5,794 nt of DNA from the NCBI GenBank assembly GCA_024225895.1, contig JAAEMC010000623.1, positions 1 to 5,794 of the forward strand, in the 5' to 3' direction. This document shows, one piece after another, positions 1 through 5,794 of the stretch (positions are counted from its first letter, which is position 1; the number at the start of each line of letters is the position of its first letter). This DNA comes from Desulfobacteraceae bacterium. Lineage in GTDB: Bacteria; Desulfobacterota; Desulfobacteria; Desulfobacterales; Desulfobacteraceae. The notes below the pieces were generated by a model. The model saw only the letters and a program-made list of their open reading frames with translations, did no database searches and was not told the DNA's origin. A program made the position numbers and the translations under genes.

Positions 1-280
1 CAAACTGCCATGCAAAACCATAGAAGAGTCCTATAGTCTGGAATATGGGCAAGCCACTTTGGAAATCCATGAGGATGCCATGAAAAAAGGAGAAAAGGTC
101 ATTATCGTGGATGATCTTCTGGCCACCGGAGGCACCATGGGCGCCACAGTACGGCTGGTGGAAAAACTGGAGGCCCAAATCCTGGAATGCGCCTTTATTG
201 TTGAACTTCCCGATCTAAAAGGCCGTGATAAGCTCAATGGACAAAAGATATTTACCATTACCGAATTTGAGGGGGAATAA
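1..280 (+). CDS. apt: Adenine phosphoribosyltransferase, C-terminal half (5' end outside window)
   Basis: The reading frame enters from the left edge (first complete codon at position 2) and ends at TAA 278-280, leaving 92 residues of a protein that is normally about 170-185 aa. The decisive motif is the PRPP-binding signature VIIVDDLLATGGT at about 98-136, with its paired aspartates and the GGT loop. It is preceded by YSLEYG at about 32-49, which is typical of bacterial APT just before the PRPP loop, and followed by the family's AFIVELPDLKGRDKL stretch. By family knowledge, the cytoplasmic enzyme converts adenine and PRPP to AMP and pyrophosphate in purine salvage. The tail ending in ITEFEGE is normal, so the 3' end looks intact. 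The next gene converges on it after 25 bp, so apt is the last gene of its transcription unit. The start and N-terminal adenine-binding part are outside the window. Identification is firm; other type I phosphoribosyltransferases fit the flanking residues less well. Confidence 0.95.
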   Translation, partial: KLPCKTIEESYSLEYGQATLEIHEDAMKKGEKVIIVDDLLATGGTMGATVRLVEKLEAQILECAFIVELPDLKGRDKLNGQKIFTITEFEGE

Positions 281-305
281 CCCCTTTACCCTTAAAAGAT
301 CCAGC

Positions 306-1478
306 TTAATGGGATACCCAGTTATATTTTTTAAATTTTCCGGCAAAAATATTTTTAACTATATATTTCATTTCAAGGGTCTTTTTTTCCTTGGGTTCAA
401 GGGAAATTTCAAATTCAAGAACCTCGGCGTTTTTGAGTGTGTAATCCATTGAGATATCAACCGGCTCCCATTGACCCTGGATGTGTTCAATCAGAACTAA
501 TGTAACTGGTTGCTGTTTCATGTTTTCGATCTTAATCTTGTTTGTAAAGGCTTCATCATAAAGCTCGATTGTTCCGTTATCATTTTTTACCACATTGGAC
601 CGCTGGGTATCCATGACGCGCCGGGTGACAACAATATCTCGGCTGTCGCCTATGTGCAGGGTCATTTTTTCTCCCACAGGAGTCATTTTAGTGTGGTCCT
701 CGCCTAAAAAGATGGTTCCCTTTTGACCGTCTTTTTGAAATATCCTAACCTTGCCGTCCAATCGAATACCATCCCCTAAGTTGGACTTCTTCTGGTTAAA
801 AATTTCATAATAGGTGGGAAGCCCCACAGCAGCTTTTTCTTTTTCAGGCTCATGGGGCATTGTTCTGGCATCCCAGACAACTTTTTTTTGGATGGGTACC
901 GGGTCTTTTTCAAAAAATAAAATCTGTTTGGTCATCAGGTGCTTAATGGACGTGTTCAAAGATTTGCCTGAATGAAGATCAAGATGTGCATTTTGAAAAT
1001 CTTCTCCTGAAAAATTTCTTAAAACTAAAAAGGATTTCAGGTTGACGGCTTTTTCTTCTTTATCAGCAATGGCTTTATAGGTTACCAGGCTGTCTATATC
1101 TGCAAGAAGATAGCTGATAACAATTTCTTCTTGAATATTTTCACGGGCAAAGATCTGCCAGATGAGGGCTGATTCATTGGGTGGATAAGAAACACAGAGC
1201 AACTGGATCTGATCTGGATGAGAAAGGGGTTGTAAAAGGATGCTGGAAGGGTCGATCATAACGCCTTGCCAAGAGAAATTGATTTGATTAAGCCCTTTTT
1301 GAAGGGTCAGTATCCTCCGTTCCTGGATCAAGGTGTTTTCCTGGTTACCCAAACGGATGGAGGTGGCATCCCGGTCCGGCAGGGTTGCAAGGTTTGTCCG
1401 CGCATAAGAAATCCCTTGCAAACCTGTTACCAATACAAAGCAAAGGGCTGCTAAAAGCCGGTATCTTATCTTTTCCAT
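306..1478 (-). CDS. Exported COG5316/DUF4139-type protein, internally shortened paralog
   Basis: This 390-aa protein begins with a typical Sec signal peptide: basic MEKIRYR, then a hydrophobic core, with likely cleavage after the SYA near residue 26. The mature part starts with the family's LATLPDRDA block (about 30-38) and continues with FSWQGVMIDPSSI (68-80), a YPPN strand (98-101) and NFSGED (155-160). These correspond one for one to LVTLPDRQS, FSWANTRIDPTSL, YPPN and NHSGED in the gene directly upstream, so the two are paralogs. The C-terminal part (KVRIFQKDGQKGTIFLGED at about 243-261, a beta-rich region, and a final LEPKEKKTLEMKYIV) matches the C-terminal DUF4139-type half. The TSGISW motif of the upstream paralog reads ADIDSL here. 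About 74 central residues between GK (171-172) and LMTKQILFFEKDPVP (181-195) are absent. The family is predicted to be secreted and beta-rich, with no established biochemical role. The start is supported by AGGAG seven bases upstream, and the gene overlaps the preceding stop by 13 bp. Family call is confident; function is unknown. Confidence 0.85.
   Translation of the reverse strand: MEKIRYRLLAALCFVLVTGLQGISYARTNLATLPDRDATSIRLGNQENTLIQERRILTLQKGLNQINFSWQGVMIDPSSILLQPLSHPDQIQLLCVSYPPNESALIWQIFARENIQEEIVISYLLADIDSLVTYKAIADKEEKAVNLKSFLVLRNFSGEDFQNAHLDLHSGKSLNTSIKHLMTKQILFFEKDPVPIQKKVVWDARTMPHEPEKEKAAVGLPTYYEIFNQKKSNLGDGIRLDGKVRIFQKDGQKGTIFLGEDHTKMTPVGEKMTLHIGDSRDIVVTRRVMDTQRSNVVKNDNGTIELYDEAFTNKIKIENMKQQPVTLVLIEHIQGQWEPVDISMDYTLKNAEVLEFEISLEPKEKKTLEMKYIVKNIFAGKFKKYNWVSH
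307..332 (+). terminator. Possible weak intrinsic terminator for apt
   Basis: On the + strand, TAATGGG (307-313), loop ATA and CCCA-G-TTA (317-324) form a short stem with one bulged G. This is followed by TATTTTTT (325-332). The element lies 26 bp after the apt stop and overlaps the last codons of the convergent gene. The stem is short and AT-rich at its base, so this is only a candidate. A second tiny stem, AGGGG/CCCCT at 270-285, straddles the apt stop and lacks a proper T tract on either strand. Confidence 0.3.
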
Positions 1479-2830
1479 TTTCTTTCTCCTGTAAATATGG
1501 TCAGCGTATAGGCGATGGTTTGTTTTGAATTGGGCTCAAGGTCCAGCACAAACTTAAAGGTGTCCTGATCGGTTTTTTGGTAAAACTGGGAATGGGAGAT
1601 CTTGGAGATCTTAAAATGAGGTGTATTAAGGTTTTTTACCACCTCAAGGGTGCAGGTTTCTGCACTGAAATTGGATAATTCAACTTCAACGCTTTTTACC
1701 ACATCAAATCCTGTGACATTCTTATTTTTATTGAAAATAATATTTTCCTTTTGGAATTTCATTATCCTGGGCTCAACCTTGACCTTTTGGGCTTTTCCCA
1801 GGTTCAGTTCCACTTTCTGGTCCACAGGGATATATTTGGTATTATCCGAGCCTAAATAATCCATCTCTCCTTTGGTCATTTTTTTCTGGAATACCTTAAT
1901 AGTGCCTCCTGGAAGGGGTGTTTGCCCTAGGTGATGTTTTTCATCGTTTTTAAACCGTAAAAACCGGAAGACGTTTGGGCCATATCTTTCTTTTTCGTAT
2001 TTATAGATATTTTTAACCGGAATATCCTTTGCCTCAAAAGAAAGCAGCCGCTTAGCCCAACCATTGGCAATGGTTTGGGTTCCTTCAATGGTATAAAGGA
2101 AATATTCGGAAAGGCCTTCTTTAATTATTTTCCTGGGCCTGCCGTCCAATTCCATCATATCCATGGAGGCCTTTGGTTGCATCAGGTTTTGGGCCGCTTT
2201 TTGATATTCTTGTTTTAAGTGCATGGCAGGAAGGGGTTGGGACCTTTCCGGGCGATTGTATGGATAGGCCCGGGCTGCCAATTCAGCGATTCGGTCCAGA
2301 AGATTAATTTTACCCACCACCAACCTGGTTTTTGCTTTTTCATAGTCTTCTCCGGAATGGTTGTTTACCGTAACATATCCTTTAAGATCCATTAATTTCT
2401 GGTCATCAGAAAGGGTTGCAGCATAGAAAGAAACCCAGGAAATGCCAGAGGTAAAATAGGTGATTTCAACCGGCACCTGGCAGGGTTCTTTGGCTTCAAT
2501 CCGCCAGATGCCCACATCCTTTGTATTGGGCGGATAGGTAATCTCGACCACATCAATTTTTTTAGAATTGTCTTTGATTTCCAGAAACAATGAGGTGGGA
2601 TCTATCCTTGTGTTTGCCCAGGAAAACTGGAGGTGGTTGGTTCCTTTGACAAAAGAAAGCAGCCGTTTGTCCCTTATCAGGGTCAGGTCTGCCTGGTTAT
2701 ATATGGTTGTTTGAACAGACTGGCGGTCCGGCAGGGTTACTAAATCTATTTTTGCCGTGACAGGAAAGGGGATAAAAATGAACAACATCAAAAAGATAAT
2801 AATCATAAGGTTTGTGTTTTTTAACTGCAT
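1466..2830 (-). CDS. Exported COG5316/DUF4139-type protein of unknown function
   Basis: This 454-aa protein has a strongly hydrophobic export signal (residues about 8-25, likely cleavage after VTA at 26) and then the family-typical LVTLPDRQSVQ, YNQADLTLIRDKR and FSWANTRIDPTSL blocks (30-82). Next come YPPN (99-102), the TSGISW motif (127-132), NNHSGEDYEKAKTRLVVG (156-173), and the central SEYFLYTIEGTQTIANGW block (241-258) with RLLSFEAKDIPV. A beta-rich C-terminal half includes GGTIKVFQKK (308-317) and a closing LEPNSKQTIAYTLTI. I recognise this order from COG5316 proteins carrying the DUF4139 domain. Length and motifs look complete. By inference it acts in the periplasm or at the cell surface; no enzyme motif or lipobox is visible and no function is established. 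It is the first gene of a two-gene operon with a shortened paralog downstream (13-bp overlap). The ATG is supported by AGGAG nine bases upstream. The promoter should lie in the 191-bp gap shared with recC. Confidence 0.88.
   Translation of the reverse strand: MQLKNTNLMIIIFLMLFIFIPFPVTAKIDLVTLPDRQSVQTTIYNQADLTLIRDKRLLSFVKGTNHLQFSWANTRIDPTSLFLEIKDNSKKIDVVEITYPPNTKDVGIWRIEAKEPCQVPVEITYFTSGISWVSFYAATLSDDQKLMDLKGYVTVNNHSGEDYEKAKTRLVVGKINLLDRIAELAARAYPYNRPERSQPLPAMHLKQEYQKAAQNLMQPKASMDMMELDGRPRKIIKEGLSEYFLYTIEGTQTIANGWAKRLLSFEAKDIPVKNIYKYEKERYGPNVFRFLRFKNDEKHHLGQTPLPGGTIKVFQKKMTKGEMDYLGSDNTKYIPVDQKVELNLGKAQKVKVEPRIMKFQKENIIFNKNKNVTGFDVVKSVEVELSNFSAETCTLEVVKNLNTPHFKISKISHSQFYQKTDQDTFKFVLDLEPNSKQTIAYTLTIFTGERKWKR
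1485..1490 (-). promoter_or_regulatory. Ribosome binding site of the shortened DUF4139-type gene
   Basis: On the minus strand AGGAGA lies just before the ATG at 1478-1476, with seven bases between AGGAG and ATG. It sits inside the last codons of the upstream paralog, whose TAA (1468-1466) comes after this ATG. The arrangement predicts translational coupling and one transcript for both genes, and it fixes the start codon. Confidence 0.8.
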
Positions 2831-2838
2831 GGGGATTT

Positions 2839-2844
2839 TCTCCT
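2839..2844 (-). promoter_or_regulatory. Ribosome binding site of the full-length DUF4139-type gene
   Basis: Minus-strand AGGAGA lies nine bases (counted from AGGAG) before the ATG at 2830-2828. It closely resembles the site in front of the second gene of the operon and supports the chosen start. I could not find a convincing -35/-10 pair on the minus strand further upstream. Confidence 0.75.
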
Positions 2845-2902
2845 GATTTATTGTTCGACCTCTAATAAGTTACGAATCAAATTACCACACCGGTACAAAA
2901 AC

Positions 2903-2910
2903 CCAAACCA
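2903..2910 (+). repeat. Extra CCAAACCA half-site in the divergent intergenic region
   Basis: CCAAACCA here is identical to eight bases of the right arm of the dyad that brackets the recC promoter candidate, 89 bp away and in the same orientation. It could be an auxiliary operator half-site. An 8-mer match in a short region could also be chance, so this stays tentative. Confidence 0.25.
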
Positions 2911-2911
2911 A

Positions 2912-2934
2912 AAAAATATGTAAATCATATTTTT
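2912..2934. repeat. AT-rich perfect 9-bp palindrome in the divergent intergenic region
   Basis: AAAAATATG (2912-2920), spacer TAAAT (2921-2925) and CATATTTTT (2926-2934) form a perfect inverted repeat near the middle of the 191-bp gap between the divergent DUF4139-type operon and recC. A terminator role is unlikely because both flanking genes read away from it and the stem holds almost no GC. A regulator binding site or an AT-rich UP-like or bending element is more plausible. Palindromes of A and T arise easily by chance in such sequence. Confidence 0.45.
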
Positions 2935-2957
2935 GTTAAATATTTCACCAAATGCAT

Positions 2958-2986
2958 TTGATTGGCGTGCAATGGTTTGGTATTGT
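2958..2986 (+). promoter_or_regulatory. Candidate sigma-70 type promoter for recC
   Basis: TTGATT (2958-2963) and TATTGT (2981-2986) are separated by exactly 17 bp and each matches four of six positions of the sigma-70 consensus. Transcription would start near 2993, giving a leader of about 29 bases before the recC start. The -10 hexamer sits at the beginning of the 11-bp spacer of a perfect 9-bp dyad. This is a pattern match only. Confidence 0.4.
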
Positions 2987-3000
2987 GCTTTCCAAACCAT
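2972..3000. repeat. Perfect 9-bp inverted repeat around the recC -10 candidate (operator-like)
   Basis: ATGGTTTGG (2972-2980) and CCAAACCAT (2992-3000) are exact reverse complements separated by 11 bp. The spacer contains the TATTGT -10 candidate, and the left arm fills the end of the -35/-10 spacer. Binding of a dimeric regulator here would block RNA polymerase. As RNA, the right arm could be in the leader only if transcription started earlier. The dyad is directly visible; the operator role is inference. Confidence 0.5.
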
Positions 3001-3006
3001 ATCAAC

Positions 3007-3011
3007 AGGGG
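3007..3011 (+). promoter_or_regulatory. Ribosome binding site that selects the TTG start of recC
   Basis: AGGGG lies ten bases before TTG 3022-3024. The in-frame GTG at 3013 is only one base from it, too close to be used. The in-frame ATG at 3049 is 37 bases away and has no site of its own. Confidence 0.55.
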
Positions 3012-3021
3012 TGTGCTCACT

Positions 3022-5794
3022 TTGTTTAACGTCTATAAAAGCAATAAAATGGAAAATCTTGTGGAAGCCTTTTGCGCTATTCTTAAGACCCCGCCGCAAA
3101 ATCCCATGACGCCTGAATGGGTCGGTATCCAATCCAGGGGAATGAAGCAATGGCTGAGTACTCGGATTGCCCAAAAATTTGGTGTATGTACCAATATGTC
3201 ATTTTTTTTCCCCCGGCAAATTTTAGAAATTATCTTTGGACTCTGTATTGCTGCAGAAGACCAAAAGAATGTCATTTATGAAGATACGCTTTTTTGGGAT
3301 ATCATGCATGTTTTGGATTCCATGGTTTCAGATCCTTTGTTTTCAAGTTTGAACCAGTACATCCAAGAAGACGACAATGGCAAAAAGCGATACCAGCTTT
3401 GCATGAAAATGGCAAAGATATTTGACGACTATCAGGTTTACCGGCCGGAAATGCTTTTGGGATGGCAATCCCGAAAAAAAGGAACCTACCCGAAAACAGC
3501 AGCCCATGCCTGGCAGGTAAAAGTGTGGCAAAAACTAAGCAAAAAAGAGCAGGGCAGCTACATTCACCAGAAGATTGATCTGCTGCTAAAACACTTGTCC
3601 CTAAATAATATTGATCAAAATAACTTGCCGGGCCGTCTTTTTCTTTTCGGGATTTCTGCATTACCAAAATCATTTTTATCCGTGTTTGATGCAATTTCCA
3701 ACCACCTGGACATTCATTTTTTTATATTAACCCCATCTGATCAGTATTTTTTTGATCTCAAATCGCCGCAACAGATGGGAAAACTTGCTTTGGAAAAAGG
3801 GGGGGGCGAAAACCTGGACCCTCTTTATGAAGTACTCTCAAACCCCTTACTCTCTTGTTTTGGTAAAGCAGGCATCCAATTTCATTCCCTTTTGGAAAAC
3901 CTGGACTATCATGAACCTGTTTCTGCTTTATTTTCTGATCCCTTGGCAGATTCTGAAACCATGCTCTCATTTTTGCAGTCTGATATTTTAAATCTGGTGC
4001 TGCGAAAAAAAGGCCAGGCAGATGAACCTTTCCCAATATCAGAGACAGACCACTCCATATCCATCCATTCCTGCCACTCCCCCATGAGGGAGGTGCAGGT
4101 CTTAAAGGATCTTCTTTTGGATTTGTTTGACAAAGACCCTGAACAACATCCCCATGATGTGATTGTTATGATGCCGGATATTGAAGCATATGCTCCATAT
4201 ATTGAAACGGTTTTCTCATCCGAGCACAAGATTGCCTATACCATCAGTGACCGGTATAAAAAAAGTGAGTCTGACACCATTGAAGCCTTTTTAAAAATTT
4301 TGGACCTGAGATATGGCCGTCTTGAGCAAAAAGAGGTGTTGGACCTTCTGGTTTGTCCATCCATAGCCACCAATTTTGACATCACACAAGATGATATCCG
4401 GATGATTGAAAAGATGGCATCAGACGCCAATATTTTTTGGGCAAAGGATATAAATCATCGCAAGAATATGGACTTTCCCGCATATGGTGAAAACACCTGG
4501 CAATTTGGATTTGCGCGGCTCTTTATGGGGTATGCCATGCCGGAAAATACCACGCATATTGTGAACGGCATTTTACCTTGTGAATCCTTTGAAGGTCTTG
4601 AAGCAGAAGTTTTGGGTAAGTTTGCCTTTTTTTGTGACACCTTATTTTCCAACCTGGATCGTATGGCCGGACCCAAGAGTATGTCCCAGTGGTGTGAGGT
4701 GTTTCAAAATATTGTTTTTTCAATGCTGCAAAGAGATTTTTCAAGCCAGGAGGATATGACCTTCCTTTTGCAGACCATTGATGCGGTAAATGAGGATGTC
4801 AAAGTATCATTCTTTGAAGGAAACATCCTTTGTGATGTGGCAGTCGATGTTCTTGAAAGTAAGCTGGATCAGCACATTTCCCAGGGCAGTTTTCTTGCCG
4901 GCAGCGTAACCTTCTGCAATTTGATGCCCATGCGCAGCATTCCTTTTAAAGTGGTTGCTCTGATGGGAATGAACGAGGATGCCTTCCCAAGGAAAACAGT
5001 GGGGACAAGTTTTGATTTAATCAAACAATTTCCCCAGCCGCAAGATAAATTAGATAGGGATGAGGATACCTATCTTTTTTTGGAATCCCTTTTGTCAGCC
5101 CGCTCAAATTTTATTATTACCTATACAGGCAAGAGTATAAAAGATAATTCTGATATCCCCCCATCCTGTGTGGTCAGCGGGCTGTATGATGTCATTTTAC
5201 AGAGTTTTGAGCTTCCCAAAGAATATGAGCTCTTTATTTCACATCCCCTGCATCCCTTTAGTGATAATTATTATAAAGCCAATACCCCATTTTTTTCTTT
5301 TTCCGGCAACAATTGCGCTATCGCCAACATCCTGGCCCAAAATAACAATAAAACCGAGTCTTTTATCAGCCAGGATTTTATAATGGATACCGGACAAATT
5401 AGCCAGGCTGTCACCTTGGAAGATCTGGCCCGGTTTTTTAAAAATCCCATTCAATACTATTTACAAAATACCATGGGTATCCATCTGTTGGAAATTCAAG
5501 AGGTGCAAGAAGACCGGGAACCCAGTGCAATTAAAGGTCTTGAAGGCTATAAGATGGGCAGTTTCTTTCTGGAGCAAGAAGAATCTGAAAAGGATAATGG
5601 GGACTTCTATGATATTTTTAAAGCATGGGGCAGGCTGCCGTTGGGGGAAAAGGGTAAAATGGAGTTCCATCAGCTCCGGGATGATATGGATCCTTTTATT
5701 CAGGCAAAAAAAGACTATTGCCAAAAGAGAGCCCTGGCACCATGTCCCATTGATACCCTGGTCCAGGGTGTCCGGATCACGGGAAATATCAGAG
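3022..5794 (+). CDS. recC: RecC subunit of RecBCD (exodeoxyribonuclease V gamma chain), 3' end outside window
   Basis: An uninterrupted frame of 924 codons runs off the right edge. E. coli RecC is about 1,120 aa, so roughly the last 200 residues, including most of the C-terminal nuclease-like domain, are missing. Recognisable RecC blocks, recalled from the E. coli protein, are NVYKSN (residues 3-8), QSRGMKQWL (37-45), FDDYQVYRP (134-142), LFLFGISALPKSFLSVFDAI, SNPLLSCFGKAG, the hallmark SCHSPMREVQVLKDLL, DVIVMMPDIEAYAPYIETVF, YTISDR and LMPMRSIPFKVVALMGMNEDAFPR. RecC is a helicase-like protein without a working ATPase site. In family knowledge it splits the duplex for the RecB and RecD motors and reads Chi. 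I see no Walker A motif, as expected. TTG at 3022 is chosen because it aligns with the E. coli initiator Met, keeps the conserved VYxSN strand and has AGGGG ten bases upstream. Starting at ATG 3049 would remove that strand. The frame contains an A5G8 tract at 3794-3806 but is intact. recB and recD are expected downstream. Confidence 0.95.
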   Translation, partial: MFNVYKSNKMENLVEAFCAILKTPPQNPMTPEWVGIQSRGMKQWLSTRIAQKFGVCTNMSFFFPRQILEIIFGLCIAAEDQKNVIYEDTLFWDIMHVLDSMVSDPLFSSLNQYIQEDDNGKKRYQLCMKMAKIFDDYQVYRPEMLLGWQSRKKGTYPKTAAHAWQVKVWQKLSKKEQGSYIHQKIDLLLKHLSLNNIDQNNLPGRLFLFGISALPKSFLSVFDAISNHLDIHFFILTPSDQYFFDLKSPQQMGKLALEKGGGENLDPLYEVLSNPLLSCFGKAGIQFHSLLENLDYHEPVSALFSDPLADSETMLSFLQSDILNLVLRKKGQADEPFPISETDHSISIHSCHSPMREVQVLKDLLLDLFDKDPEQHPHDVIVMMPDIEAYAPYIETVFSSEHKIAYTISDRYKKSESDTIEAFLKILDLRYGRLEQKEVLDLLVCPSIATNFDITQDDIRMIEKMASDANIFWAKDINHRKNMDFPAYGENTWQFGFARLFMGYAMPENTTHIVNGILPCESFEGLEAEVLGKFAFFCDTLFSNLDRMAGPKSMSQWCEVFQNIVFSMLQRDFSSQEDMTFLLQTIDAVNEDVKVSFFEGNILCDVAVDVLESKLDQHISQGSFLAGSVTFCNLMPMRSIPFKVVALMGMNEDAFPRKTVGTSFDLIKQFPQPQDKLDRDEDTYLFLESLLSARSNFIITYTGKSIKDNSDIPPSCVVSGLYDVILQSFELPKEYELFISHPLHPFSDNYYKANTPFFSFSGNNCAIANILAQNNNKTESFISQDFIMDTGQISQAVTLEDLARFFKNPIQYYLQNTMGIHLLEIQEVQEDREPSAIKGLEGYKMGSFFLEQEESEKDNGDFYDIFKAWGRLPLGEKGKMEFHQLRDDMDPFIQAKKDYCQKRALAPCPIDTLVQGVRITGNIR

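Noticed and set aside
270..285. AGGGG/CCCCT hairpin over the apt stop codon as a bidirectional terminator
   Set aside because: The stem has only five pairs and neither strand follows it with a continuous T tract.
225..452. Short + strand open frame running past the apt stop
   Set aside because: It overlaps apt in another frame and then runs antisense to the DUF4139-type gene, with no ribosome site or recognisable motif.
306..1478. The shortened paralog as a pseudogene
   Set aside because: The frame is open from signal peptide to C-terminus with a good ribosome site, and the loss is in frame, so decay is not indicated.
2067..2079. GCAATGGTTTGGG inside the full-length DUF4139-type gene, resembling the left arm of the recC dyad
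   Set aside because: It is a single arm within conserved coding sequence (the TIANGW region), with no partner arm nearby; best explained by codon use.
2848..3174. 108-codon minus-strand open frame across the intergenic region and the start of recC
   Set aside because: It overlaps the well-supported recC N-terminus antisense, spans the promoter and dyad region, has no family resemblance I can see, and has no good ribosome site.
3302..3694. 130-codon minus-strand open frame inside recC
   Set aside because: It lies fully antisense to conserved RecC coding sequence and its cysteine- and phenylalanine-rich translation looks like a shadow frame.
3909..4229. 106-codon minus-strand open frame inside recC
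   Set aside because: It is antisense to the RecC hallmark region around SCHSPMREV, with a serine-rich low-information translation; a shadow frame.
1..5794. A new defence or mobile system centred on recC
   Set aside because: The neighbours are apt and two secreted proteins of unknown function. No toxin, nuclease, integrase, repeats or attachment sites are visible, and RecC itself looks like the standard housekeeping subunit.

Overview
The window looks like ordinary chromosomal sequence from a Gram-negative, low-to-moderate GC bacterium. Two things suggest this: a proteobacterial-type RecC (part of RecBCD), and two secreted proteins of the COG5316/DUF4139 type. The protein character would fit a Desulfobacteraceae-like sulfate reducer (Desulfobacterota), but that assignment is an impression from sequence style and is weakly supported. 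I see no insertion sequence, CRISPR array, tRNA, rRNA or prophage gene.

Layout. (1) Positions 1-280, + strand: the 3' half of apt (adenine phosphoribosyltransferase), cut by the left edge. (2) Positions 306-2830, - strand, convergent with apt after a 25-bp gap: two tandem paralogous genes for exported COG5316/DUF4139-type proteins. The upstream gene (1466-2830, 454 aa) looks like a full-length family member. The downstream gene (306-1478, 390 aa) overlaps it by 13 bp and lacks a central block of about 74 residues. (3) Positions 2831-3021: a 191-bp divergent intergenic region. It holds two perfect 9-bp inverted repeats, one of which brackets a candidate -10 element for the rightward gene. (4) Positions 3022-5794, + strand: a long open frame encoding RecC, starting most likely at a TTG codon and running off the right edge with 924 codons present.

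How they work together. apt (purine salvage) and recC (double-strand-break repair and DNA degradation) are housekeeping functions with no evident link to the secreted pair between them. The two DUF4139-type genes form a translationally coupled operon whose products probably act together in the cell envelope. Their biochemical function is unknown. The most interesting signals are the asymmetric paralog pair, the dyad around the recC promoter candidate, and substitutions in RecC at positions matching E. coli Chi-contact residues. I found no convincing new multi-gene system.
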